Source: Chromobacteriaceae bacterium (GTDB lineage: Bacteria; Pseudomonadota; Gammaproteobacteria; Burkholderiales; Aquaspirillaceae). From it: 8,750 bases of DNA. Each line of letters starts with the position of its first letter. Position 1 is the stretch's first letter. The position numbers and the translations under genes are program-made. The notes beneath the pieces were generated by a model, which had not been told where the DNA came from, did no database searches, and saw only the letters and a list, made by a program, of their open reading frames with translations. Below, piece by piece: positions 1 to 6,931 of this stretch. The DNA lies in NCBI GenBank assembly GCA_030151505.1, contig JASLDQ010000283.1, positions 1 to 8,750 of the forward strand, read 5' to 3'.

Positions 1-1
1 C

Positions 2-520
2 CTGCCGGCCGCCATCGCCCAGGCCGCCGAAAAAATGGTCGCCTGCCTGATGAACGAGAAGAAGATCCTCGCCTGCGGCAACGGCGGCTCGGCGGCCGAT
101 GCGCAGCACTTCGCCGCCGAGATGGTCGGCCGCTTCGAAAAAGAACGTCCCGGCCTTGCCGCCATTTCGCTGGCCACCGATACCTCGGCGCTGACCGCCA
201 TCGGCAACGACTACGACTTCGACCGGGTGTTCTCCAAACAGGTGCGCGCGCTCGGCCAGGATGGCGACATCCTCTTGGCGCTGTCGACCTCGGGCAATTC
301 GGTCAACGTGATCGAAGCGATCCACGCCGCGCACGAGCGCCAGATGAGCGTGATCGCCCTGACCGGCAAGGACGGTGGCCGCATCGCCGACATGCTGACC
401 GCCGACGACATCCACCTGAACGTGCCGGTCGACCGCACCGCGCGCATTCAGGAGGTCCACATCACCGTCATCCACGCCCTGTGCGATTCGGTGGACTACA
501 TGCTGCTTGGAGGTGACTGA
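2..520 (+). CDS. gmhA: Phosphoheptose isomerase (GmhA/DiaA SIS family), 5'-truncated by window edge
   Basis: The reading frame is open from base 2 and ends with TGA at 518-520, giving 172 residues; about 20-25 N-terminal residues lie outside the window. It is a single SIS-domain protein with the [16 protein letters not shown] phosphosugar-binding loop and the STSGNS motif. GmhA isomerises sedoheptulose 7-phosphate to D-glycero-D-manno-heptose 7-phosphate in the cytoplasm, the first step of ADP-heptose synthesis for lipopolysaccharide core. The two residues known as catalytic in E. coli GmhA (Glu65 and His180) align with the Glu of HFAAEM and the last His of [12 protein letters not shown]. coli DiaA, the DnaA-binding paralogue that is also followed by dolP, has Asn at the second position. 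The gene order is therefore diaA-like but the active site is isomerase-like. The stop codon directly abuts the next start, so the two genes are co-transcribed. The internal ATG at 35 is not the true start. Confidence 0.85.
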   Translation: MPAAIAQAAEKMVACLMNEKKILACGNGGSAADAQHFAAEMVGRFEKERPGLAAISLATDTSALTAIGNDYDFDRVFSKQVRALGQDGDILLALSTSGNSVNVIEAIHAAHERQMSVIALTGKDGGRIADMLTADDIHLNVPVDRTARIQEVHITVIHALCDSVDYMLLGGD

Positions 521-1141
521 ATGAAACGTATCCTGATTGCCCTCTTGCTGGCCGCCTCGGTCGGCACGGCCCTGTCCGGCTGCGTCGCCATCGCGGCGGC
601 CGGTGCCGGTGGCGCCGTGCTGGTCGGCACCGACCGCCGTTCCAGCGGCATCCAGCTCGACGACCAGACCGCCGAATCGCGGATCGGCAGCCAGATCTCG
701 GACCGCTTTAAGTTCTCCCACGTCAACGTCGCCAGCTACAACCGCGCCGTGCTGCTGACCGGCGAGCTGCCGGACGAAGCCGCCCGCAACGAGGTCGAGC
801 TGCTGGCGCGCGGCATTCCCAACGTGCGCAAGGTCTACAACCAGACGGTGGTGGCGGAGGCCTCCAGCCTCGGCAACCGCCTGAACGATTCGTCGCTGAC
901 CTCCAAGGTCAAGGGCCGCATGGTCACCGCCAACCAGTTCGCGCCCAACCACGTCAAGGTCATCAGCGAGCGCGGCGAGGTTTACCTGCTGGGGCTGGTA
1001 ACCCCGGCCGAGGCCGAGGCCGCCACCCGCATCGCCAGCGAGACTTCCGGCGTGCTCAAGGTCAACACCTTCTTCGAGTACCTCGACCCGCGCACCGGCC
1101 AGGCCATGCCCGAGCCGCAGCAACCGCAACAATCGCAGTAA
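521..1141 (+). CDS. dolP: DolP/YraP-type two-BON-domain outer-membrane lipoprotein
   Basis: A 206-residue protein. Residues 1-20 form a lipoprotein signal peptide with lipobox LSGC and acylated Cys21; position +2 is Val, with no Asp retention signal, so outer-membrane sorting is expected. A Gly/Ala-rich linker follows, then two BON domains at about residues 48-113 and 125-190. DolP in E. coli supports outer-membrane integrity and binds anionic phospholipid through the second BON domain. Length and order match the family (E. coli 191 aa), except for a Pro/Gln-rich tail of about 18 residues (PEPQQPQQSQ at the end) that E. coli lacks. The start has no gap from the preceding stop (TGA/ATG), and its ribosome site GGAGGTG lies inside the gmhA end. 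The gmhA/diaA-dolP adjacency is conserved in many Proteobacteria and supports the call. Confidence 0.9.
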   Translation: MKRILIALLLAASVGTALSGCVAIAAAGAGGAVLVGTDRRSSGIQLDDQTAESRIGSQISDRFKFSHVNVASYNRAVLLTGELPDEAARNEVELLARGIPNVRKVYNQTVVAEASSLGNRLNDSSLTSKVKGRMVTANQFAPNHVKVISERGEVYLLGLVTPAEAEAATRIASETSGVLKVNTFFEYLDPRTGQAMPEPQQPQQSQ

Positions 1142-1164
1142 GCCGGGCAACCTCTCCCCGGACG

Positions 1165-1195
1165 AAAAAAGCCGACGAATTTCGTCGGCTTTTTT
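1165..1195. terminator. Bidirectional intrinsic terminator between convergent genes
   Basis: An eight-pair stem, GCCGACGA at 1171-1178 against TCGTCGGC at 1182-1189, closes a three-base loop. Six A precede it (1165-1170) and six T follow it (1190-1195), so it reads as a rho-independent terminator in both directions. It lies 23 bases after the dolP stop and 19 bases beyond the stop of the leftward esterase, so it can end both convergent transcripts. Confidence 0.92.
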
Positions 1196-1214
1196 CATGT
1201 GCGCACGCGGAAGC

Positions 1215-1922
1215 TCAGGCCGCTGCCGGCCACAGCCGCGCCGCCAGCCAGGCGCGGAAATCGGCGGCCATCTGCGGGGTCAGCTCGTGCCCGGCCGGGT
1301 AGAGCCGGGTCTGGTGCGCCACGCCCAGTTCGGTCAACCAGGCGTCGGCCTTGTGTGCCCAGTCCACCGGCAGCTTGTCGTCGTATTCGCCGTGGGCAAC
1401 GAAGCCGGCCGTGTGCTGCAGCTCGGCCGGCGCGGCAACCCGCGGCGCGATCTCGGGCAGGATGCGGCCCGACAGCAGGCCGAAGCCGCCGAGGCGGGCG
1501 GGATCGGTCAGCGCCAGTCCGGCGCTCATGATCCCGCCCTGACTGAAGCCCGCCACCACCGTGCGCGCCGGCGCGACGCCGGTGTCCGCCTGCAGGCTGG
1601 CGAGCAGCCGCAGCAGGCGGACGCGGCTGTCCTCGGCCTGCTCTGGATCGATGGTCGGGCCCTGCGGGCCGAAGTTGACCTGGAACCAGCCGAACTGGCT
1701 CGGGCCGAAGGCCAGCGGGCCGCGCACCAGCACCACCCGAATGCGGGCATCCTGCTGTTGGGCCAGCGCGGCGAGTTGCAGCTCGTTGCCGCCCACGCCG
1801 TGCAGCAGCACCAAGAGCGCTTGCGGCGGGGCCGCGACGGGCCGGTCGAGCTGGCGCCAGCTCAGGCCGGAGGCGGCGTCGAGCTGCAGGGGCGAGAGAG
1901 GGGAAGCAGGATCGATGGGCAT
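1215..1922 (-). CDS. Phospholipase/carboxylesterase family alpha/beta hydrolase
   Basis: A 235-residue cytoplasmic serine hydrolase of the Abhydrolase_2 (phospholipase/carboxylesterase, YpfH-like) family. The oxyanion-side motif LLHGVGGNE is at 39-47 and the nucleophile elbow GFSQGG at 125-130 places the catalytic serine at 127. The acid is probably Asp181 in HGEYDDKLPV and the base His212 in PAGHEL. No signal peptide is seen. Such enzymes hydrolyse short acyl or aryl esters; the physiological substrate cannot be read from sequence. The ATG has an upstream AAGGAA. It lies 58 bases downstream of the LysR-type regulator on the same strand, with no terminator visible between, so co-transcription is likely. 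An inferred role would be releasing aromatic acids from esters for the neighbouring pathway, but a housekeeping esterase is equally possible. Confidence 0.85.
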   Translation of the reverse strand: MPIDPASPLSPLQLDAASGLSWRQLDRPVAAPPQALLVLLHGVGGNELQLAALAQQQDARIRVVLVRGPLAFGPSQFGWFQVNFGPQGPTIDPEQAEDSRVRLLRLLASLQADTGVAPARTVVAGFSQGGIMSAGLALTDPARLGGFGLLSGRILPEIAPRVAAPAELQHTAGFVAHGEYDDKLPVDWAHKADAWLTELGVAHQTRLYPAGHELTPQMAADFRAWLAARLWPAAA

Positions 1923-1980
1923 GATGTTGTTCCTTGATGAGTGGCGGCCACGGGGCCGGTAACGGTGAAGGCGCGCCTGC

Positions 1981-2913
1981 TCAGGCGGCAGTGTCAGGGG
2001 TGCGGGTGGCTTCCCGCCGCAGGGTGTCGAGCAGGTCGGCCAGCGCCTGCGGCTGGTGCGGTTCGTTGCGCCAGATCATGCCGACCGCGCCCTGGTCCGG
2101 AATGTCCAGCGGCAGGATGTGCAGCAGGTGCTGGCGCTGGAAATGCTCGGCCACGCGCCAGGACATGATGGTGATCACGTCGCTCTGGTTCAGCAGCCCC
2201 AGATTGGTCAGCATCGAGCCGGATTCGATATAGCGCGACGGCAGCCGTCGTCCGGTGGCGGCGAGCATGCTGTCGGTCAGCGCGCGGATCGGCGAGCCGC
2301 TGGGCCAGACCGCCCAGCAGTAGTCGTAGACCTCGTCCCACTCGACCGTCGCGCGCCCGGCCAGCGGATGGGTGGTGCTGGTGACCGCGCACAGCGGCTC
2401 GGTGTAGAGCGTTTCGTAGAGGATGGGCAGGCGCAGGGCCTTGCCTTCGATCCGGCCGACGATGACGTCGACCTGGCCCTGCATCAGCAGATCGAGCAAG
2501 TAGTTCATCGTCCCTTCCAGCACTTTCACCCGCAGCGACGGATGCACCTCGAGCAGGCGCAGCACGGCCGGCGGCACCAGCGTGGCGGCCGCCGCCGGCG
2601 AGGAACCGATGGCGATGTGGCGGCTGCCGCCGTCGCGCAGCGCCTCCATTTCGGTCCGGGTGCGGTCGAGGTCGTTGAGGATGCGGCGGGCGTGCTCGAT
2701 CAGCGCCATGCCGGCCGGCGTCGGCCGCAACCCGCGCGAATGGCGCTCGAACAGCACGAGGCCGAGATCGTCTTCCAGTTCCTTCAGCCATTTGGACAGC
2801 GCCGGCTGGGTGACGTGCATCAGCTTGGCGGCCTGGCTGAGGTTGCCGCTGTCGGCCAGGGTGGTGAGGAACTGCATGTGGCGCAGGCGCAGGCGGTGGG
2901 TCCAGTCGGTCAT
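1981..2913 (-). CDS. LysR-type transcriptional regulator, probable regulator of the divergent 3-hydroxybenzoate operon
   Basis: A 310-residue LysR-family protein. The N-terminal winged helix-turn-helix spans about residues 10-68 with the hallmark run NLSQAAKLMHVTQPALSKWL, then FERHSRGLRPTPAG. A linker helix follows, and the periplasmic-binding-protein-like effector domain covers about 95-300. I chose the ATG at 2913 because it begins the usual short leader before the DNA-binding domain. An in-frame TTG at 2961 would add 16 residues and consume most of the likely operator. The divergent orientation to the hydroxylase operon, with a 142-base gap holding a near-palindrome, is the classic LysR arrangement. 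The Klebsiella counterpart is MhbR; by analogy it would activate the operon when 3-hydroxybenzoate or gentisate is present. The effector and the sign of regulation are inferred. Confidence 0.9.
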   Translation of the reverse strand: MTDWTHRLRLRHMQFLTTLADSGNLSQAAKLMHVTQPALSKWLKELEDDLGLVLFERHSRGLRPTPAGMALIEHARRILNDLDRTRTEMEALRDGGSRHIAIGSSPAAAATLVPPAVLRLLEVHPSLRVKVLEGTMNYLLDLLMQGQVDVIVGRIEGKALRLPILYETLYTEPLCAVTSTTHPLAGRATVEWDEVYDYCWAVWPSGSPIRALTDSMLAATGRRLPSRYIESGSMLTNLGLLNQSDVITIMSWRVAEHFQRQHLLHILPLDIPDQGAVGMIWRNEPHQPQALADLLDTLRREATRTPDTAA

Positions 2914-2952
2914 CTGGTATATGCCTGAGGTTATGGGGATGTCGCAAAAATC

Positions 2953-2983
2953 ATTATTCAATGATAGCAGCTGTCACAATAAT
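2953..2983. promoter_or_regulatory. Candidate LysR operator with overlapping divergent promoters
   Basis: The near-perfect palindrome TGATAGCAGCTGTCA at 2962-2976 (six of seven pairs match about a central A) resembles a LysR box. It is flanked symmetrically by ATTATT (2953-2958) and AATAAT (2978-2983). AATAAT read rightward matches five of six bases of a sigma-70 -10 and would start the hydroxylase mRNA near 2990. The left arm read leftward is also AATAAT and would start the regulator mRNA near 2946. The -35 elements are weak on both sides, which fits activator-dependent promoters. The palindrome is seen directly; its function is inferred. Confidence 0.55.
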
Positions 2984-2999
2984 CCTGAGCATGCGGTGG

Positions 3000-3017
3000 T
3001 TGGAGCAAAGACTCCAA
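3000..3017. repeat. Inverted repeat TTGGAG-N6-CTCCAA in the hydroxylase leader
   Basis: Six-base perfect arms (3000-3005 and 3012-3017) surround CAAAGA. It sits between the proposed operator/promoter and the hydroxylase ribosome site, so it would be a small hairpin in the 5' leader or a second protein site. It has no T-tract and is not a terminator. Confidence 0.4.
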
Positions 3018-3055
3018 AGCCGAACGTGAATATCAGAGAGCTAGAGGAGACAGTC

Positions 3056-4258
3056 ATGAGTGGAACCCTGCAAAACCTGCCGGTGCTGGTGGCCGGCGGC
3101 GGCATTGGCGGCCTGGCCGCGGCGCTGGCGCTGGTGCGTCAGGGCTTTTCGGTCAAGGTGCTGGAGCAGGCCGCCGAGATCGGCGAAATCGGCGCCGGCA
3201 TCCAGCTCGGTCCCAACGCCTTTCATGCCTTCGACGCGCTGGGCATCGGCGACAAGGCGCGCAGCCGCGCGGTCTACACCGACTACATGGTGATGCACGA
3301 CGCCATCGACGAGTACGAAGTCGGCCGCATCCCGACCGGCGAGGCCTTCATCAAGCGCTTCGGCAACCCCTACGCGGTGATCCACCGGGTCGACGTCCAC
3401 CTGTCCCTGCTGGAGGGCGCGCAGGAAACCGGCAAGGTCGAATTCCTCACCTCGACCCATGTCGAGCGCATCGAGCAGGACGCGGACAGCGTCACCGTCT
3501 ACGACCAGCACGGCCAGGCCCACCGGGGCCTCGCGCTGATCGGCGCCGACGGGGTGAAATCGGTGGTGCGCGCCCAGTACGTCGGCGACCCGGCCCGCGT
3601 CACCGGCCACGTGGTCTACCGCGCGGTGGTCGACAAGAAGGACTTCCCGGAAGACCTGCGCTGGAACGCCGCCAGCATCTGGGTCGGCCCCAACTGCCAC
3701 CTGGTCCACTACCCGCTGCGCGGCGGCGAGCAGTACAACGTGGTGGTGACCTTCCACAGCCGCGAGCAGGAAGAATGGGGGGTGAAGGAAGGCAGCCGCG
3801 AGGAAGTGCTGAGCTACTTCCAGGGCATCTGTCCCAAGGCCCGCCAACTGATCGAGCTGCCGAAGAGCTGGAAGCGCTGGGCCACCGCCGACCGCGAGCC
3901 GATCGACACCTGGACCTTCGGCCGCGCCACCCTCCTGGGCGACGCCGCCCACCCGACCACCCAGTACATGGCGCAGGGCGCCTGCATGGCGCTGGAAGAC
4001 GCGGTGACGCTGGGCGAGGCGCTGCGCGTGCACGGCAACGATTTCCCCAAGGCCTTCGCGCTCTACCAGCGCTCGCGCGTCGCCCGCACCGCCCGCATCG
4101 TGCTCAGTTCGCGCGAGATGGGACGGATCTACCACGCCAAGGGAGTCGAGCGCCTGGTGCGCAACGACCTGTGGAAAGGCCGCACGCCCGAGCGTTTCTA
4201 CGACGCGATGGAATGGCTGTACGGCTGGAACGTCGGCAACTGCCTGGCGAAAGACTGA
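3056..4258 (+). CDS. mhbM: 3-hydroxybenzoate 6-hydroxylase (FAD-dependent monooxygenase)
   Basis: A 400-residue class A flavoprotein monooxygenase. It uses NAD(P)H and O2 to hydroxylate 3-hydroxybenzoate para to its hydroxyl, giving gentisate. The Rossmann FAD-binding motif GGGIGG is at 14-19 with Glu37 ending the second strand. The DG motif GADGVKS is at 163-169, and the FAD ribityl/phosphate motif GDAAHP at 295-300, followed by QYMAQGACMALEDA. His215 and Gln303 are candidates for the active-site His and Gln described in the Rhodococcus 3-hydroxybenzoate 6-hydroxylase; that alignment is by eye. The start ATG at 3056 has the ribosome site GAGGAG six bases upstream. The same frame stays open upstream to 2582, but that part overlaps the regulator on the other strand and is not coding. 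Sequence alone could also suit a salicylate hydroxylase; the gentisate genes downstream decide for the 6-hydroxylase (also called xlnD/nagX). Confidence 0.9.
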   Translation: MSGTLQNLPVLVAGGGIGGLAAALALVRQGFSVKVLEQAAEIGEIGAGIQLGPNAFHAFDALGIGDKARSRAVYTDYMVMHDAIDEYEVGRIPTGEAFIKRFGNPYAVIHRVDVHLSLLEGAQETGKVEFLTSTHVERIEQDADSVTVYDQHGQAHRGLALIGADGVKSVVRAQYVGDPARVTGHVVYRAVVDKKDFPEDLRWNAASIWVGPNCHLVHYPLRGGEQYNVVVTFHSREQEEWGVKEGSREEVLSYFQGICPKARQLIELPKSWKRWATADREPIDTWTFGRATLLGDAAHPTTQYMAQGACMALEDAVTLGEALRVHGNDFPKAFALYQRSRVARTARIVLSSREMGRIYHAKGVERLVRNDLWKGRTPERFYDAMEWLYGWNVGNCLAKD

Positions 4259-4278
4259 GCCGCCCGGCAAGGCTCATC

Positions 4279-4310
4279 CGCGGCCGCGTTTCCGCAGAGA
4301 AACCGCCGCG
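4279..4310 (+). other. GC-rich stem-loop in the hydroxylase-transporter gap
   Basis: An outer stem CGCGGC (4279-4284) pairs with GCCGCG (4305-4310). A small asymmetric internal loop follows, then an inner stem GTTTC (4288-4292) with GAAAC (4299-4303) closing a six-base loop. It starts 20 bases after the hydroxylase stop. No T-tract follows, so it is not a standard terminator; an mRNA-stabilising or processing element is possible. Confidence 0.5.
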
Positions 4311-4319
4311 CCGGCGTCA

Positions 4320-4370
4320 CCGGCCCGCCGCCGCTCACCGTTCCGTCCCTGCACGGACGGCGGCGGCCGG
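4320..4370 (+). other. Long GC-rich stem-loop upstream of the transporter gene
   Basis: CCGGCC (4320-4325) pairs with GGCCGG (4365-4370). After a single bulged C, GCCGCCG (4327-4333) pairs with CGGCGGC (4358-4364), giving 13 pairs. The loop contains an alternative hairpin, CCGTCC (4343-4348) with GGACGG (4355-4360), which shares three bases with the outer stem, so the two folds compete. No run of T follows. It ends about 30 bases before the transporter ribosome site. Confidence 0.5.
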
Positions 4371-4416
4371 CGCGGGCGGGTGACGGCCCGACCTTCTACA
4401 AAGGAATTCCGCAATC

Positions 4417-5769
4417 ATGACGAACGTTCAGCCCCACGTTCTCGACGTGCAGCGCTTCATCAACGAGCAGCGCTTCTCGTCCTTCCAGCGCCTCGTGCTG
4501 ATCCTGTGCTTTCTCATCGTCGCCATCGACGGCTTCGACACCGCCGCCATCGGCTTCATCGCCCCGGCCATCCGCGCGCAATGGCAGCTCGACCCGGCCC
4601 ACCTCGCGCCGCTGTTCGGCGCCGGCCTGTTCGGCCTGACCTGCGGCGCGCTGATCTTCGGGCCGCTGGCCGACCGCTTCGGTCGCAAGGCGATTCTGGT
4701 GTTCTCGGTGCTGTTCTTCGGGCTGGCCAGCCTGGCCTCGGCCTTTTCGCCCGACATGGTCACGCTCCTGGTGCTGCGCTTCCTGACCGGTCTCGGCCTG
4801 GGCGGCGCCATGCCCAGCGCGATCACGCTGACCTCCGAATACTGCCCGGCGCGCCGCCGCTCGGGGCTGGTCACGCTGATGTTCTGCGGCTTCACCATCG
4901 GGTCGGCGTTGGGCGGGCTGGTCACCGCCAAGATCCTGCCGCTGGTCGGCTGGCACGGCGTGCTGGCCGTCGGCGGCGTGCTGCCGCTCCTGATGGTGCC
5001 GGTGCTGCTGCTCTATCTGCCGGAGTCGGTGCGCTATCTGGTGCTCAACGGCAAGCCGGCCGGGCAGACCCGCGCCATCCTGCGCCGCATCGCCGAGGTG
5101 GGCGACGAGGTCGGCCGTTTTGTGGTCGGCAACGAGGAGAAGTCGAAGTCGGCGGTCGGCGACCTGTTCCGCGCCGAACTGCGCGCCAAGACCATCCTGC
5201 TGTGGATCGGCTTCGCCATGAGCCTGTTGATCATCTACCTGCTGTCGAGCTGGCTGCCGACGCTGCTCAACGGCACCGGCATCGATCTGGAGCACGCGTC
5301 GCTGGTCACCGCCATGTTCCAGATCGGCGGCACCCTCGGCGCCATCGGGCTGGGCCAGCTGATGGACCGCTACAACCCGCGCAAGGTGCTGGCGGTGGCC
5401 TATGGGCTGGCGGCCGGCTTCGTCGCCCTGATCGGGCAGGCCGACGGTAATCTGGTGCTGCTGTCGATCGCGGTGTTCGGCGCCGGCGTCTGCGTCAGCG
5501 GCTCGCAGGTGGGCATGAACGCGCTGGCGGCGTCGGTCTATCCGACCAACTGCCGCGCCACCGGCGTGAGCTGGGCCAGCGCCGTCGGCCGCTGCGGTTC
5601 CATCGTCGGCTCGATGTCGGGCGGCCTGATGCTGTCGTGGGGGCTGGGCTTTCCGCTGATGTTCGCGCTGGTGGCCCTGCCGTCGCTGGTCAGCGCCGCC
5701 GCCCTGATCGTTTTGCACCATCAACACAATCGCCAGGTGGCGGCCGGCCTGGTGGCCGAGCTGGCCTGA
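4417..5769 (+). CDS. mhbT: MFS aromatic acid:H+ symporter, probable 3-hydroxybenzoate importer
   Basis: A 450-residue inner-membrane major facilitator with 12 predicted helices and a charged cytoplasmic loop at about 205-255 between the halves. The first helix carries DGFD (Asp38, Asp41), the DGxD signature of the aromatic acid:H+ symporter family, essential in PcaK. The loop between helices 2 and 3 has the MFS signature [10 protein letters not shown] (82-91), and a degenerate copy, [11 protein letters not shown], lies in the second half. PESVRYL after helix 6 is also typical. Its place inside a 3-hydroxybenzoate/gentisate operon suggests 3-hydroxybenzoate as substrate, though gentisate or 4-hydroxybenzoate cannot be excluded from sequence. 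AAAGGA at 4400-4405 is the ribosome site, with a rather long 11-base spacing. The 158-base gap before it is the largest within the operon and holds two hairpins. Confidence 0.87.
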   Translation: MTNVQPHVLDVQRFINEQRFSSFQRLVLILCFLIVAIDGFDTAAIGFIAPAIRAQWQLDPAHLAPLFGAGLFGLTCGALIFGPLADRFGRKAILVFSVLFFGLASLASAFSPDMVTLLVLRFLTGLGLGGAMPSAITLTSEYCPARRRSGLVTLMFCGFTIGSALGGLVTAKILPLVGWHGVLAVGGVLPLLMVPVLLLYLPESVRYLVLNGKPAGQTRAILRRIAEVGDEVGRFVVGNEEKSKSAVGDLFRAELRAKTILLWIGFAMSLLIIYLLSSWLPTLLNGTGIDLEHASLVTAMFQIGGTLGAIGLGQLMDRYNPRKVLAVAYGLAAGFVALIGQADGNLVLLSIAVFGAGVCVSGSQVGMNALAASVYPTNCRATGVSWASAVGRCGSIVGSMSGGLMLSWGLGFPLMFALVALPSLVSAAALIVLHHQHNRQVAAGLVAELA

Positions 5770-5807
5770 GCTGGCGCCGGAATCAGTCAATCAACGGGAG
5801 ATATGCC

Positions 5808-6857
5808 ATGACCCAGTCGAACACCGTGCAGTCGCAGCGCGACGCCTATTACCGCGACATCGACGCGCTCAACCTGACGCCGCTGTGGGAGTCGCTGCAC
5901 AGCCTCGTGCCGCCGCAGCCCAAGTCGCCCTGCCTGCCGGCCCTCTGGCGCTACGAGGAGTTGCGCCCGCAGCTGATGCGCGCCGGCGAGCTGATCGGCG
6001 CGCGCGAGGCGATCCGCCGCGTGCTGGTGCTGGAGAACCCCGGCCTGCGCGGCAAGTCGTCGATCACCCAGGCCCTGTACGCCGGCCTGCAGCTGATCCT
6101 GCCAGGCGAAGTGGCGCCGAGCCACCGCCATACCCAGGCTGCGCTGCGCTTCGTGCTGGAAGGGACCGGCGCTTTCACCGCGGTGGACGGCGAGCGCACC
6201 ACCATGCACCCGGGCGACTACATCCTCACCCCGCCGTGGACCTGGCACGACCACGGCAACCGGACCGAGGCCGACGGCGGCATGCCGGTGGTGTGGCTGG
6301 ACGGCCTCGACCTGCCTCTGATCAACTTCCTCGACGCCGGCTTTGCCGAGAGCTATCCGGAAGAGCAGCAGCCGGTGTCGCGCCCGGAAGGCGACTACCT
6401 GTCGCGCTACGCGATGAACGTGCTGCCGGTGAACTACACTCCGGCCAGCCCGTCCTCGCCGATCTTCAACTATCCCTACGCCCGCACCCGCGAGGCGCTG
6501 GACGGCCTGTACCGCCACGGCGAGCCCGACGCCTGGGACGGCATCAAGGTGCGCTACATCAACCCGAACACCGGCGGCGCGCCGATGGCGACGATCGGCG
6601 CCTTCATGCAGTTCCTGCCGCAGGGCTTCGCCGGCCGCCGCCAGCGCACCACCGAAGGCACGATCTTCTCGGTGGTGGAAGGTCGCGGCAGCGTGACCGT
6701 CGGCGAGCAGACTTTCGCGTTCGGGCCGCGCGACCACTTCGTCGTGCCGTCCTGGAATGAATACAGCCTCCGGGCCGAGGCGGACGCGGTATTGTTCAGC
6801 TTCTCCAACCGCCCGGTGCTGGAAGCGTTCAACCTCCTGCGCGAAGCGCGGGTGTGA
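5808..6857 (+). CDS. mhbD: Gentisate 1,2-dioxygenase
   Basis: A 349-residue bicupin Fe(II) dioxygenase that cleaves gentisate between its carboxyl-bearing carbon and the adjacent hydroxylated carbon, giving maleylpyruvate. In the N-terminal cupin, His106 and His108 of SHRHTQ and His147 of WTWHDHGN form the iron triad, two positions from the His104/106/145 set of the E. coli enzyme. The C-terminal cupin (about 265-340, with [14 protein letters not shown]) has lost the metal histidines, as is usual in this family. The length fits the family. ATG 5808 is chosen because GGGAG at 5796-5800 lies seven bases upstream; the frame extends further upstream only as an overlap with the transporter gene. 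Known synonyms are nagI, gtdA and xlnE. The 38-base gap from the transporter stop holds nothing else of note. Confidence 0.95.
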   Translation: MTQSNTVQSQRDAYYRDIDALNLTPLWESLHSLVPPQPKSPCLPALWRYEELRPQLMRAGELIGAREAIRRVLVLENPGLRGKSSITQALYAGLQLILPGEVAPSHRHTQAALRFVLEGTGAFTAVDGERTTMHPGDYILTPPWTWHDHGNRTEADGGMPVVWLDGLDLPLINFLDAGFAESYPEEQQPVSRPEGDYLSRYAMNVLPVNYTPASPSSPIFNYPYARTREALDGLYRHGEPDAWDGIKVRYINPNTGGAPMATIGAFMQFLPQGFAGRRQRTTEGTIFSVVEGRGSVTVGEQTFAFGPRDHFVVPSWNEYSLRAEADAVLFSFSNRPVLEAFNLLREARV

Positions 6858-6867
6858 CGATTGCATG

Positions 6868-6896
6868 CCGGGGCCGCCGCTTGTCCGGCGCCCCGG
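6868..6896 (+). other. Stem-loop between gentisate dioxygenase and fumarylpyruvate hydrolase genes
   Basis: CCGGGGC (6868-6874) pairs with GCCCCGG (6890-6896). A smaller CCG/CGG pairing (6877-6879 with 6886-6888) lies inside it. It sits 10 bases after the dioxygenase stop. The following bases are GCTTAATTTCCC, not a clean T-tract, so full termination is unlikely; partial attenuation or mRNA end protection is possible. Confidence 0.5.
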
Positions 6897-6931
6897 GCTT
6901 AATTTCCCTGAATTTTCAAAAGGACTCGATC

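Noticed and set aside
2914..2961. TTG start giving the LysR protein 16 more residues
   Set aside because: It would cover part of the proposed operator and add residues not expected before the DNA-binding domain; ATG 2913 fits the family.
2582..3055. Upstream in-frame extension of the hydroxylase reading frame (158 extra residues)
   Set aside because: It runs antisense through the LysR gene, shows no family similarity, and the ATG at 3056 has a good ribosome site followed immediately by the FAD-binding fold.
3041..4270. Long leftward open frame opposite the hydroxylase gene
   Set aside because: Composition is that of an antisense shadow, with no recognisable domain; the + strand encodes a full flavoprotein monooxygenase.
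4396..5790. Long leftward open frame opposite the transporter gene
   Set aside because: Its translation is Gln/Arg/His/Ala-rich low-complexity sequence typical of the antisense of GC-rich genes; the + strand protein has clear MFS motifs.
5787..6866. Leftward open frame opposite the gentisate dioxygenase gene
   Set aside because: Arg/Ala/Gln/His-rich antisense shadow without motifs; the cupin iron ligands are on the + strand.
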